Positions 8,000-16,403 of a DNA stretch of 49,972 bases are shown piece after piece. The notes under the pieces were generated by a model. The model was not told where the DNA came from, did no database searches, and saw nothing but the letters and a program-made list of their open reading frames with translations. The DNA lies in contig CAKZMG010000286.1 in NCBI GenBank assembly GCA_937128235.1, forward strand, positions 1-49,972, written 5' to 3'. Numbering within the stretch: the stretch's first letter is position 1; every line of letters begins with the position of its first letter. The stretch comes from an uncultured Verrucomicrobiales bacterium. GTDB taxonomy: Bacteria; Verrucomicrobiota; Verrucomicrobiia; Verrucomicrobiales; Akkermansiaceae. The position numbers and the translations under genes were made by a program.

Positions 8000-9607
8000 G
8001 TGCTTACTATTAGAAATCTTACCAAGACCGTGGGAGGAAGAACCCTCTTCGAAGAAGCGAAAATGACCATCAACTGGGGCGAACGTGTTGCCCTAGTGGG
8101 ACCAAATGGTGCTGGTAAATCCACGCTATTTAGAGTCATCCTCCAGCAAGAAGATCCAGATTCTGGGACGGCGGAAGTAGATGAATACGCGATCACAGGA
8201 TACCTCGCACAGGAGGCGGGAGACCCAGGAGAAGAGACGATTTTAGAAATCGCCATCGGCATCACACCAGAAGTAGCAAATGCCATCAAAGTGATGCGCG
8301 AATCAGAAAATAATGGCACCACAGACTCCAAGGAATACGCTGATGCACAAGACACATTTGACCTAGCAAATGGCTACTCGCTAGAACCAAAAGCTAAAAA
8401 AATTCTCGCTGGGCTAGGCTTCAAACAAGACCAAATGAACGAGCCAGCAAACACCTTCTCAGGAGGCTGGATCATGCGCGCTCACTTAGCCAGACTACTC
8501 GTCCAAGAGCCAGACCTCCTCATGCTTGATGAGCCTACAAACCACCTCGACCTCCTCTCACTACTATGGTTCCAGCGCTATCTCATGAACTACCCAGGAG
8601 CGCTTCTTATCATCTCGCACGATCGTGACTTTATGGATGAAATCATTGAGACCGTTTATGAGATCGATGAAACCAAACTCACTTCCTACACAGGAAATTA
8701 CAGCTCCTACCAAGAGCAGCGTGAGAAACGCTACGAGCAAAAAGTCCAGGCTTACCGCGCGGGTCAGAAGGAAATCGATCGCGTGCAAGAGTTCGTGGAC
8801 AAGTTCCGCGGAGTTGGCTCAAAGGCATCTCAGGTAAACGAGCGCATGAAGACCATCCAGAAGCTCAAGGACAAACTCGTGAAACCACTCGCTCCGCGCA
8901 AGGTTTTCAAATTCAACTTCCCGCAGCCGCCACGCTCAAACCAGATCGTAGCCGAGCTTTCCAAAGTCGACCAAGCTTATGGTGATAAAGTCATTTACAA
9001 AGGTCTAGACCTCACCATCGAGCGCGGCGACCGCATGGTGCTCGTAGGTCCGAATGGTGCTGGTAAATCCACGCTCATGAAAATCATCGCCGGTCACCTA
9101 GAGATCCAGGGTGGTAAAGTAGATGTAGGCTACGCGACTAAAATGGGATACTTTTCTCAGCACCGTGCGCTATCCATGAATGAGTCTAATACCGTCTTAG
9201 ACGAAGTCATGGCATCAAATGGCGAGCTCCGCGAAGACGAAGCCCGCTCGATCCTCGGTTCATTCTTGTTCCGCAAGAACGATGTCATGAAGCGCATCCG
9301 CGTTCTCTCTGGTGGTGAGAAATCTCGCCTCAATCTGGTGAAATTCCTAGTAGATCCACCTAACCTCCTCCTCATGGATGAGCCTACTACGCACCTCGAT
9401 ATTTTATCTATCGAAGCCCTAGTATCCGCCCTCAAGCAATACGCCGGAACGCTGGTCTTCATCTCGCACGATGTCCACTTCATCAGAAATCTCGCAGAAA
9501 CCACGCTCCACATCAACAACGGAACCGTCACCCGCTACACCGGCGGCTACGATTACTTCATCGAGAAAAGTGGCCTAGACGATGACCGCAGTGCAGTGAC
9601 GTCATAG
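8000..9607 (+). CDS. ABC-F family ATPase (ribosome-associated type)
   Basis: About 535 residues from the GTG at 8000. Two ABC domains without membrane segments: Walker A GPNGAGKST twice (8098-8124 and 9049-9075 region), signatures FSGGWIMR and LSGGEKSR, Walker B LLMLDEPTNHLD and LLLMDEPTTHLD, and a charged linker with EQREKRYEQKVQAYRAGQKE between them. That is the layout of ABC-F proteins, which act on the ribosomal E site in translation or antibiotic protection; the GGWIMR signature resembles the YheS/Uup side of the family. An in-frame ATG at 7865 would add 45 residues that look like random translation across the upstream ORF, so I prefer the GTG, which begins the conserved VLTIRNLTK. Position and phase relative to the small ORF suggest that its promoter came with the duplicated module. 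Confidence 0.93.
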   Translation: MLTIRNLTKTVGGRTLFEEAKMTINWGERVALVGPNGAGKSTLFRVILQQEDPDSGTAEVDEYAITGYLAQEAGDPGEETILEIAIGITPEVANAIKVMRESENNGTTDSKEYADAQDTFDLANGYSLEPKAKKILAGLGFKQDQMNEPANTFSGGWIMRAHLARLLVQEPDLLMLDEPTNHLDLLSLLWFQRYLMNYPGALLIISHDRDFMDEIIETVYEIDETKLTSYTGNYSSYQEQREKRYEQKVQAYRAGQKEIDRVQEFVDKFRGVGSKASQVNERMKTIQKLKDKLVKPLAPRKVFKFNFPQPPRSNQIVAELSKVDQAYGDKVIYKGLDLTIERGDRMVLVGPNGAGKSTLMKIIAGHLEIQGGKVDVGYATKMGYFSQHRALSMNESNTVLDEVMASNGELREDEARSILGSFLFRKNDVMKRIRVLSGGEKSRLNLVKFLVDPPNLLLMDEPTTHLDILSIEALVSALKQYAGTLVFISHDVHFIRNLAETTLHINNGTVTRYTGGYDYFIEKSGLDDDRSAVTS

Positions 9608-9623
9608 CCTAGATAACAACCTG

Positions 9624-12458
9624 CTACTGATCATCGACTTTTAGTCTATAGAAGCGGGATTTGAATCCGACCGTAGAATCAGAAAACAGGAACTCGCCAG
9701 GTGCTGTTTCAGAAATACTGGTGCCAGAGCTAACTCGCCATAAGCTCTCTCCACGGAGGCGGCTAGCTACGGTTTTCCAGTTTCCTGCCGCTAGATCTTC
9801 TGAAGCCTGAACGCATAATGAAAGACCAGATACATTTGCTCCTACAAAGAGCTCTCCTTGGAAAATAGCTCCATTTGGTGATGATGATAATGTGCCTAAG
9901 CTTAAGCCTGAGTATTCTAGCCCATTGCTCACACCGTCTCCGTCGAAGTCCTCGTCCACACCACTATTCGTTGAGCCAGGAACAATTCCTAGTGTCGATC
10001 TGACATAATTTTCATAGCTAGGCGCTAGCTGAGTAATCCAGTCACGAATGAGGGCTTGGTCAGCTAATGACAGAGCATCTGTAGGACGCATCCGTGCACC
10101 ATGTTGAGGATTAGGGCTATTTATTTTCTCGAATAAATAACTCCTAGAAGTGCTTCCAGGTTCAACGAGTTTCACCCCTACTGCGAAGATGCTAGGTTGA
10201 TTTACTAGTTCACCATAGCTATTCCCTGGGGTTAAATCTAGCCCACCATTATTCGTGGTGTTAGCCCGGTGGCAGCCAGTGCAGTTGGCACTGAAAATAT
10301 TTTGAATCACAGCATAATTCACGGCGGGAGTGTATGGCTGAGCAGAGAGATCATCGCCAGCTTGCGCTCCACCACCCCACTCAGATAGGACAACAGAAGC
10401 ATCGATATCCGCACCAGCTTGAGTCACTACTGACATAGTCCTAGTTGCGTAGCGGTCACGTCCGGTGTCCTCTGCAAATGTTAGCTCCAGAGTAGCTCCT
10501 ACACCCGTAGTGGGTATGGGGATGGAAAAGTAACCTAAGTCATCACTGGTGACACGATGGAGGATACCTGTAGCTGGTATTTTAGAAGAAAGAAGGTAGT
10601 CTCTGGCACCTGCAAACGGGAATGGTGACCCTGCTGAACTCACACCTACATCGACGACTGCGGGTGCTCCACGGTGTGATAGCACCTGCCCTGAAACCGA
10701 TGTGGTAGAAACATAAAATTCCTCGTGGACTACATTGATCGAACCAAGAGCAACCGTTACTCCACGAGTCACAGATTGGAAAACTGGGGGAGTAGCGTTA
10801 TCTGTTTTCATCACAAATCCTGCTGAGGTAAGTGGCAGTGAGACTGATCCAGTATAGGTTCCATCAGCCATTGTAGTTAGCTGATTCCCATTGGCTCCTG
10901 ATCCTCCTGAAAATGAAAGAGGCGTGGAGCCATCTGCCTGAAAAAAAGAAATAGTGAATGTGGATGTCACAGGAACAGGAGGTAAGGTTCTCCCATCATG
11001 GATTTCTAACATCAGAGAAACGGGCGTGCTGGTTGTGGCAGCTAAGGGTTGCTGGGCATCATCTGTCAGACCCACGCTGTCAGTCACCGTGAGGGTTACC
11101 GTGTATGCTCCTGGGGAACTATAGGTGTGACTCGGATTCTGAAGTGTAGAACTATTTCCATCACCAAAGTCCCAATGCCATGCTGTCAGGTTATTGGTGC
11201 CTTGAGTGGATGTGTCTGTAAAGGAGACTATAAAAGGAGTTTCCCCAGTTCCCGTAGCGGGATTAGTAGTGAATGATGCAACAGGCGGATTTCCAACTGC
11301 AAACCGATAGCGTCTCAGAGGAAACCAGCCTGCCAGAGAAGCGTCACCTTGTGTCTGAGCGTAGTAGAGATGACCATCCGCAGCTAAGTGTAAGTCCATA
11401 GCAGTCGCATCAGAATCCCAGTGACTAGCTCCGCCTCCAGAAGGAATAGCCGTCAGCGTATCCCAATTAGTGCCTTGGGGATTTGTGCTATCAGACAGAG
11501 TATAGCGGCTGATCCCGCTCAGCCAGTTAGCCACATAAAGTGTGGGATTAGCGTTGTGAGCAAATGGCCCGCTAGGCGCTATTTCTATGCCAACAAGTGA
11601 TGCTGACTCGGTATGTAACACTTTAAACAACGGGGTATTGACGGTTAAGAAACCACCATTGTCATTTCCATTCCATAGACCATTACCTCCCGCTCGCACC
11701 ACTGACACACGATCAGTAGAATCGCCATTCTCTGAGACGTAAAGTGTGTCTGCTCGTGTAGGGTGGAAGGCAAATCTGAATGGATTTCTCAGACCCGAAG
11801 CCCAGACTCTGGAGCGAACAGAATTTGGCACTGAATTGTAATGAGGATTATCTGCAAGCCCGAGCCCTGTAGAAGTGTCCACCCGCAGAATTTTCCCAAC
11901 ATAGCTATCTATATTCTGAGGCAGCATGTTATCTGGGTAGATCTGATCATCATCACCCAGCGAGATAAAAATAGCAAATGGATCTAGCGGGTTGATCCCA
12001 ATGTCACCAGCTTTATGAAATGTGACATTTCGCGGTAGTCCTGAGAGCAATACAGTTTCAGAGCCAGCTATGATGCCATTAAACGTGCCATTCATCGTAT
12101 AGCGAACCAGGCGCTGGTCCGTAGCCGTAGTGTAGAAAAGATAGATGAACCTATTATTAGCATGATCTGGATCTACTTCTAAACCTAGCAACCCAGCCTC
12201 AAGTGCTGAATCGACGTTTGAAGTAATATCTAACAGAACAGCAGGAGGCTGAAACCCGCCATTTCCGTCAGGCTCAAACAGCAACAAGCGACCTTGTTTT
12301 TCCGTTACATACATTCGCCCAGTTGAGTCAAATGCTACCTTCGTTTTGCCATTTCCAGATTGAAGATGATCCACTGCGAAATTACTATCCACTGGAGCAG
12401 CGAACGAGCATAAAATGAAAATGAGATAGAGTAAAATGCTAGATAATAATCGATTCAT
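9624..12458 (-). CDS. Secreted PQQ-type glucose/sorbosone dehydrogenase with PKD and haem-c domains
   Basis: 944 residues with an N-terminal signal peptide (LSSILLYLIFILCSFAAP). Residues ~25-390 form the six-bladed soluble sugar-dehydrogenase propeller (GLLGLEVDPDHANNRFIYLFY, VWASGLRNPFRFAFHP). Next comes a PKD domain at ~393-475 (WHWDFGDGNSSTLQNPSHTY), one or more Ig-like or carboxypeptidase-regulatory-like domains, and a cytochrome-c-like segment with CTGCH near residue 725. The C-terminus carries a DEDFDGDGVSNGLEYSGL element, common in verrucomicrobial exported proteins, and a short beta domain. The likely job is oxidation of sugars or aldehydes outside the cytoplasmic membrane, with electrons passed to the attached haem. 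Only one CxxCH is seen. No neighbour on the same strand shares a transcript with it. Confidence 0.9.
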   Translation of the reverse strand: MNRLLSSILLYLIFILCSFAAPVDSNFAVDHLQSGNGKTKVAFDSTGRMYVTEKQGRLLLFEPDGNGGFQPPAVLLDITSNVDSALEAGLLGLEVDPDHANNRFIYLFYTTATDQRLVRYTMNGTFNGIIAGSETVLLSGLPRNVTFHKAGDIGINPLDPFAIFISLGDDDQIYPDNMLPQNIDSYVGKILRVDTSTGLGLADNPHYNSVPNSVRSRVWASGLRNPFRFAFHPTRADTLYVSENGDSTDRVSVVRAGGNGLWNGNDNGGFLTVNTPLFKVLHTESASLVGIEIAPSGPFAHNANPTLYVANWLSGISRYTLSDSTNPQGTNWDTLTAIPSGGGASHWDSDATAMDLHLAADGHLYYAQTQGDASLAGWFPLRRYRFAVGNPPVASFTTNPATGTGETPFIVSFTDTSTQGTNNLTAWHWDFGDGNSSTLQNPSHTYSSPGAYTVTLTVTDSVGLTDDAQQPLAATTSTPVSLMLEIHDGRTLPPVPVTSTFTISFFQADGSTPLSFSGGSGANGNQLTTMADGTYTGSVSLPLTSAGFVMKTDNATPPVFQSVTRGVTVALGSINVVHEEFYVSTTSVSGQVLSHRGAPAVVDVGVSSAGSPFPFAGARDYLLSSKIPATGILHRVTSDDLGYFSIPIPTTGVGATLELTFAEDTGRDRYATRTMSVVTQAGADIDASVVLSEWGGGAQAGDDLSAQPYTPAVNYAVIQNIFSANCTGCHRANTTNNGGLDLTPGNSYGELVNQPSIFAVGVKLVEPGSTSRSYLFEKINSPNPQHGARMRPTDALSLADQALIRDWITQLAPSYENYVRSTLGIVPGSTNSGVDEDFDGDGVSNGLEYSGLSLGTLSSSPNGAIFQGELFVGANVSGLSLCVQASEDLAAGNWKTVASRLRGESLWRVSSGTSISETAPGEFLFSDSTVGFKSRFYRLKVDDQ

Positions 12459-12661
12459 AGGTTTGTTGTGCTTAGTTCAGAGAATGGCGTAAAAACAATA
12501 TTCCACTTTAGGTTACATTGTATATACAGATATTAAAGATGCTATACAACTCTTAATTTGATAAATTAATCATAAATAAGCTCTCGTAGAAGAGAAATCA
12601 CTTGACGAAACAACAAGAGTAAAGAATCTTCCTCATGCAGCTGAAAATTTCGGCAGCCCAG

Positions 12662-12667
12662 TATAAT
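12662..12667 (+). promoter_or_regulatory. Candidate -10 element (TATAAT) for rpoD
   Basis: A perfect TATAAT 46 bases before the chosen rpoD start; no convincing -35 lies 16-18 bases upstream. A TTGACG at 12602 is too far to pair with it. The 255-base gap from 12459 to 12713 shows nothing else beyond AT-rich sequence. Confidence 0.4.
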
Positions 12668-12713
12668 GGTAGAATTGTCTCTACGTCTAAACATCATCTC
12701 TAAAATCATTCTT

Positions 12714-14717
12714 ATGGCAGCAAAAAAATCGGCTAAAAAAACAGCCAAAAAAACGACTAGCAAGAAGGTAGCCAAAAAGGCGCCTGCAAAAAAAGCAGCC
12801 AAGAAAGCAGCAAAAAAAGCGGTCAAGAAGGTTGCCAAAAAAGCAGTAAAAAAAGCGGCTCCTAAAAAAGTTGCAAAGAAGGTGGCAAAGAAAGCGGCGA
12901 AAAAAACTCCTAAAAAAGTTGCAAAAAAAGCAGTAAAAAAAGCGGCTCCTAAAAAAGCAGCTAAGGTTGCTAAGAAAGCCGCGAAAAAAGCCGCACCAGC
13001 TAAGGCAACTAAGAAAAAGCCAGCCAAGAAACTTTCCAAACTAGAAGCCCTACTTGCTAAAGAGGCTGAGGAAAAAGCACAACGTGCTAGCAAAAAGAAA
13101 GCTCCTAAGAACCGCATCGACACTCCAGAAATGCAGGAGAAAGTGCGTGAGCTCATCAAGCTCGCTAAGGAACAAGACTACCTCACTTACGATGACATCA
13201 ACGAGATTCTACCGAATGACATGGTGGAGCCATCAGATGTGGAGGCCATCCTTGAGCGTCTTCGCTCTATGGAGTTTGACATCATCGATGCCTCAGAAGT
13301 GGATCGTTACCGCACCAACAAAAAAGAAGGCGTCGATGCCAACACGACCAAAACTGAGCAGAAGCTAGACATCCTAGATGATCCAGTCCGCATGTATCTC
13401 AAGCAGATGGGTCAGGTTCCACTCCTCACACGTGAGCAAGAAGTTGAAATTTCTAAGCGTATCGAGGATGCTGAACTCACTGTGCAGAAGCATCTTCACC
13501 GCTTTGGATTTGTTTCTCAATCATACCTCGATCTCGCTGATAGCTTGATGAAAGGTAAGGAGAGATTTGACCGAGTGATACTGGACAAGAAGATCGAGAG
13601 CCGTGAGCGCTACATGAAAATGCTCCCTAAACTCTGTGACCAACTACGCCAGTGCCACGAGGACACAGACCTCATTTTCCGTAAACTGCACGCCAAGACA
13701 CCTCGCGGCAAACTCAAACTAGAAGCTGAACTCGAAAAGCAACTCGCGTCTATCGCTAAAATTTATGGACGTTTCTATTACAAGCAAAAAGTTGTAGAGG
13801 ACTTCTGTGAAGTAGTGGAAGACTACCAGAAAAAGTTCTGGAAGTTTAACCGCAAGCTCACTGCCAACCCGAAGGATAAAGAATTTGAAACTAAGCTCCG
13901 CGAAGCTCAGCAGATCTCTTGGCACACCGCAGATAATTTCAACGCAAATAATAAAGATCTACGCAACTGGATCAAAAAAGCTTACGGAGCTAAGACTGAA
14001 ATGGTCGAGGCTAACCTCAGACTCGTTATCTCCATCGCTAAGAAATACACCAACCGTGGACTCTCATTCCTAGACCTCATTCAGGAAGGAAATATGGGTC
14101 TCATGAAGGCTGTGGAGAAGTTTGAATACCGCCGTGGTTATAAATTCTCAACTTACGCAACATGGTGGATTCGCCAGGCGATCACCCGCTCTATCGCGGA
14201 TCAGGCAAGAACGATCCGTATTCCAGTGCACATGATCGAGACCATTAACAAGCTCATGCGCGTGCAAAAGCAACTCGTCCAAGAGTATGGACGTGAGCCT
14301 ACTCCAGACGAGATCGCAGACGAGATTCACCTACCTGTAGAGCGTGTCCGTGCGGTTCTCAAGATGGCTCAGCAGCCAATCTCACTCCAGGCACCAGTCG
14401 GTGACTCAGATGACACCTCATTCGGTGACTTCATCGAGGATAAGGCAGCTGACAACCCGATGGAAGAAGCTGGATTCGCGATGCTTAAAGAAAAAATCGT
14501 TGATGTGCTAGACACTCTAACAGAACGCGAGCGCGAAGTGTTAGAGCAGCGTTTCGGACTCAAGGACGGCTACAGCAGAACGCTGGAAGAAGTGGGACGT
14601 CAGTTCCAAGTCACCCGTGAGCGTATCCGCCAGATCGAGGCCAAGGCACTCCGTAAGATGCGCCACCCGACCCGTATTAGAAAGCTCGAAGGCTTCATCG
14701 AGCTACCGAATATGTAA
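12714..14717 (+). CDS. rpoD: Housekeeping RNA polymerase sigma factor RpoD with Lys/Ala-rich N-terminal extension
   Basis: 667 residues from the ATG at 12714. The first ~110 residues are almost entirely Lys, Ala, Pro and Thr in KKAAKK/KKAVKK-type repeats, like the tails of bacterial histone-H1-like proteins. Then follow sigma region 1.1 ([18 protein letters not shown]), 1.2 ([21 protein letters not shown]), a long non-conserved insert, region 2 with the -10-reading helix ([19 protein letters not shown]), region 3 ([20 protein letters not shown]) and region 4 ([20 protein letters not shown]). This is the primary sigma factor. In-frame codons reach back to 12666, but the Lys-rich tail starts at MAAKKS and the TATAAT lies just upstream, so 12714 is preferred. 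A strong terminator follows. Confidence 0.96.
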   Translation: MAAKKSAKKTAKKTTSKKVAKKAPAKKAAKKAAKKAVKKVAKKAVKKAAPKKVAKKVAKKAAKKTPKKVAKKAVKKAAPKKAAKVAKKAAKKAAPAKATKKKPAKKLSKLEALLAKEAEEKAQRASKKKAPKNRIDTPEMQEKVRELIKLAKEQDYLTYDDINEILPNDMVEPSDVEAILERLRSMEFDIIDASEVDRYRTNKKEGVDANTTKTEQKLDILDDPVRMYLKQMGQVPLLTREQEVEISKRIEDAELTVQKHLHRFGFVSQSYLDLADSLMKGKERFDRVILDKKIESRERYMKMLPKLCDQLRQCHEDTDLIFRKLHAKTPRGKLKLEAELEKQLASIAKIYGRFYYKQKVVEDFCEVVEDYQKKFWKFNRKLTANPKDKEFETKLREAQQISWHTADNFNANNKDLRNWIKKAYGAKTEMVEANLRLVISIAKKYTNRGLSFLDLIQEGNMGLMKAVEKFEYRRGYKFSTYATWWIRQAITRSIADQARTIRIPVHMIETINKLMRVQKQLVQEYGREPTPDEIADEIHLPVERVRAVLKMAQQPISLQAPVGDSDDTSFGDFIEDKAADNPMEEAGFAMLKEKIVDVLDTLTEREREVLEQRFGLKDGYSRTLEEVGRQFQVTRERIRQIEAKALRKMRHPTRIRKLEGFIELPNM

Positions 14718-14731
14718 TTATTCTTTCAACC

Positions 14732-14770
14732 AAGCCCTAGCTTCTGTGTAACGCAGACTAGGGCTTTTTT
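14732..14770 (+). terminator. Rho-independent terminator after rpoD
   Basis: AAGCCCTAG (14732-14740) pairs with CTAGGGCTT (14758-14766); the stem extends inward with TCTG/CAGA, and a run of six T closes it (14765-14770). Confidence 0.9.
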
Positions 14771-14792
14771 AGACTATGTAAGTTGAGCCAGA

Positions 14793-16004
14793 CTATTCTA
14801 TCAACCCACCTACTATTTCTAAAACTGCATCACTGGCATCACTCCAGCTGTAATCTGCTATCTCCGAAATCTGCTGGCGAGCTTGAACTTCTCTCGCATC
14901 CTCATTTTCTAAGAGGTTCACTAGATTTTCGATCCACTTCTCTGTGCTGTATAAATCTATCACCTGCGCTGACTTCAGCACCTCCGACACACCGCATCTA
15001 TCAGAAAGCATCACCGCTACTCCTGCTCTGGCTGCCTCCAGCGCGACCAGACCAAATGGCTCAGACACAGAGGGTAAAATCAACACGGAAGCTGGCTCAT
15101 AGACCGTATTCATATTCTGCTGAGGAACATTCCCCAGCACCTCTATCCGGTCACCCATTCCCTTAAATTTCACTAAACTGCGTATCGCCTCCAGCTTATC
15201 ACCTCCACCGGCTATCACTCCTCGGGCATTTTCTACTTTGGTGAGAGCTCCCGCCATTATCTCTACTGCCACTTCTGGATATTTCTGCCCCACTAGCCGC
15301 CCAGCAAACATCACGATTGGTTGTTTCTTAGCCAAGAGTTTTTCTGTTAGAAAAGGTTTCTCATCTCCTGCCCCCGCATTTCTCACTACCTGTATTTTAT
15401 CCTCTGAAATTTCATAATGCTCTATGATCACTCCCTTTGTGTAATCACTCACTGCTATGATTACGTCCGCCTGTTGCATCGCCCATTTCTCATGCTGATA
15501 AACTGCCCCTGTGGCATGCACACCTTCTCTATCTATCTGAGTAGAATGCACATGTAAAATAAGCGGGACTTCCTGTGCTCGCTGCACACTCACACCAGCA
15601 GCCGCGGTCATCCAGTCATGCGCATGAACCACTGCGTATTGAGGGTGAGCCGCCGCCTCAGCGGTCAGCTGAGCCACATGTACCTCCCTAGTGAAATCCG
15701 CCACCGCTCCTGTGATCCCTACCAGATCTTGCTGATCCTCTACGCTAGCCTGAAGCTTGAGCGCATTTTCTATATCTATATCGAGTTGGTATGAGTTGAG
15801 ATTAATAAAATTATCATTGATCCTAGAACTAGGTGAAATGATCTGCACAGAGATCCCATCATTCTCAGCCAAGGCATCACAAAGACCAGCGCCCGCCACA
15901 CCAAGACCTCCCACCACCTTAGAAGGATGCTCCCAGATGAGATGAAGCAATTTTCTCTCATCACGAGAAGTGCTTTCTTCAGGAGAGTGTGGAGTGTCAG
16001 ACAT
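14793..16004 (-). CDS. Glycosyltransferase, GT4 type (GT-B fold)
   Basis: 403 residues. The N-terminal half has the nucleotide-sugar synthase-like loop KVVGGLGVAGAGLCDALA and the mid-protein HAHDWMTAAAGV. The C-terminal half has VMFAGRLVGQKYPEVAVEIM and the GT4 E-x7-E signature EPFGLVALE. Such enzymes transfer sugars from NDP-sugar donors to build polysaccharides, trehalose- or glycogen-like products, or lipid-linked glycans; the acceptor is not visible. No signal or membrane segment. It converges with rpoD across the terminator, and the stretch 16005-16109 holds the promoter of the next plus-strand gene. The other transferase gene on this strand (16375-18528) could be part of the same pathway. 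Confidence 0.9.
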   Translation of the reverse strand: MSDTPHSPEESTSRDERKLLHLIWEHPSKVVGGLGVAGAGLCDALAENDGISVQIISPSSRINDNFINLNSYQLDIDIENALKLQASVEDQQDLVGITGAVADFTREVHVAQLTAEAAAHPQYAVVHAHDWMTAAAGVSVQRAQEVPLILHVHSTQIDREGVHATGAVYQHEKWAMQQADVIIAVSDYTKGVIIEHYEISEDKIQVVRNAGAGDEKPFLTEKLLAKKQPIVMFAGRLVGQKYPEVAVEIMAGALTKVENARGVIAGGGDKLEAIRSLVKFKGMGDRIEVLGNVPQQNMNTVYEPASVLILPSVSEPFGLVALEAARAGVAVMLSDRCGVSEVLKSAQVIDLYSTEKWIENLVNLLENEDAREVQARQQISEIADYSWSDASDAVLEIVGGLIE

Positions 16005-16071
16005 GTGACCTTATAACATGTCAAAATTTTTTCATTGTGCAATGCTCAAAAGACAAAAGCTAAAACAAGCA

Positions 16072-16100
16072 TTGCCCTCGAAAACTTTGCTCTCTAGCAT
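16072..16100 (+). promoter_or_regulatory. Promoter TTGCCC-N17-TAGCAT
   Basis: -35 TTGCCC (16072-16077), 17 bases, -10 TAGCAT (16095-16100). The predicted start of transcription (~16107) is 3 bases before the GTG at 16110, which supports that GTG as the start of a near-leaderless gene. Confidence 0.45.
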
Positions 16101-16109
16101 TTCACCACA

Positions 16110-16403
16110 GTGGCAGCAGATCAACCATTCATGAGCAAGTGGCTCACTCGATTACGTAAGGACTTACTTCGCAGTGGCAGCCTTACCGAATTGTCTCTGC
16201 ATCTGGAGAAGCACTCATCACCTAAGTTCAGCTCGGATGAATGGAAGCTATCCATCCGCTCTATTCTTAATGAGGAACAAAAGCCAGATAGCGACTTCGT
16301 CCTCGCGGTGGATCAATGGATCAGCCAGCGGAACCAAACATCTATTAAAAAATCATCCGCTGAGAAATCCCTCTCTAGCGATAATCAGCTAGATCTCTTA
16401 TAG
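16110..16403 (+). CDS. Small hydrophilic protein of unknown function
   Basis: 97 residues, GTG start; an ATG at 16131 would give 90. It is charged and probably helical, with FMSKWLTRLRKDLLRSGSLTELSLHLEKH followed by a segment with DEWKLSIRSILNEEQKPDSDFVLAVDQWI. No signal or membrane segment and no motif I recognise. The last 29 bases overlap the 3' end of the convergent glycosyltransferase gene. Its own promoter just upstream and the ordered composition argue for a real gene, not a chance frame. Confidence 0.6.
   Translation: MAADQPFMSKWLTRLRKDLLRSGSLTELSLHLEKHSSPKFSSDEWKLSIRSILNEEQKPDSDFVLAVDQWISQRNQTSIKKSSAEKSLSSDNQLDLL

Noticed and set aside
12566-13159. Long hydrophobic minus-strand ORF of 197 codons
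   Set aside because: It is the antisense of the Lys/Ala repeat in rpoD; AAA/AAG and GCN codons read backwards give Phe/Leu/Ala.
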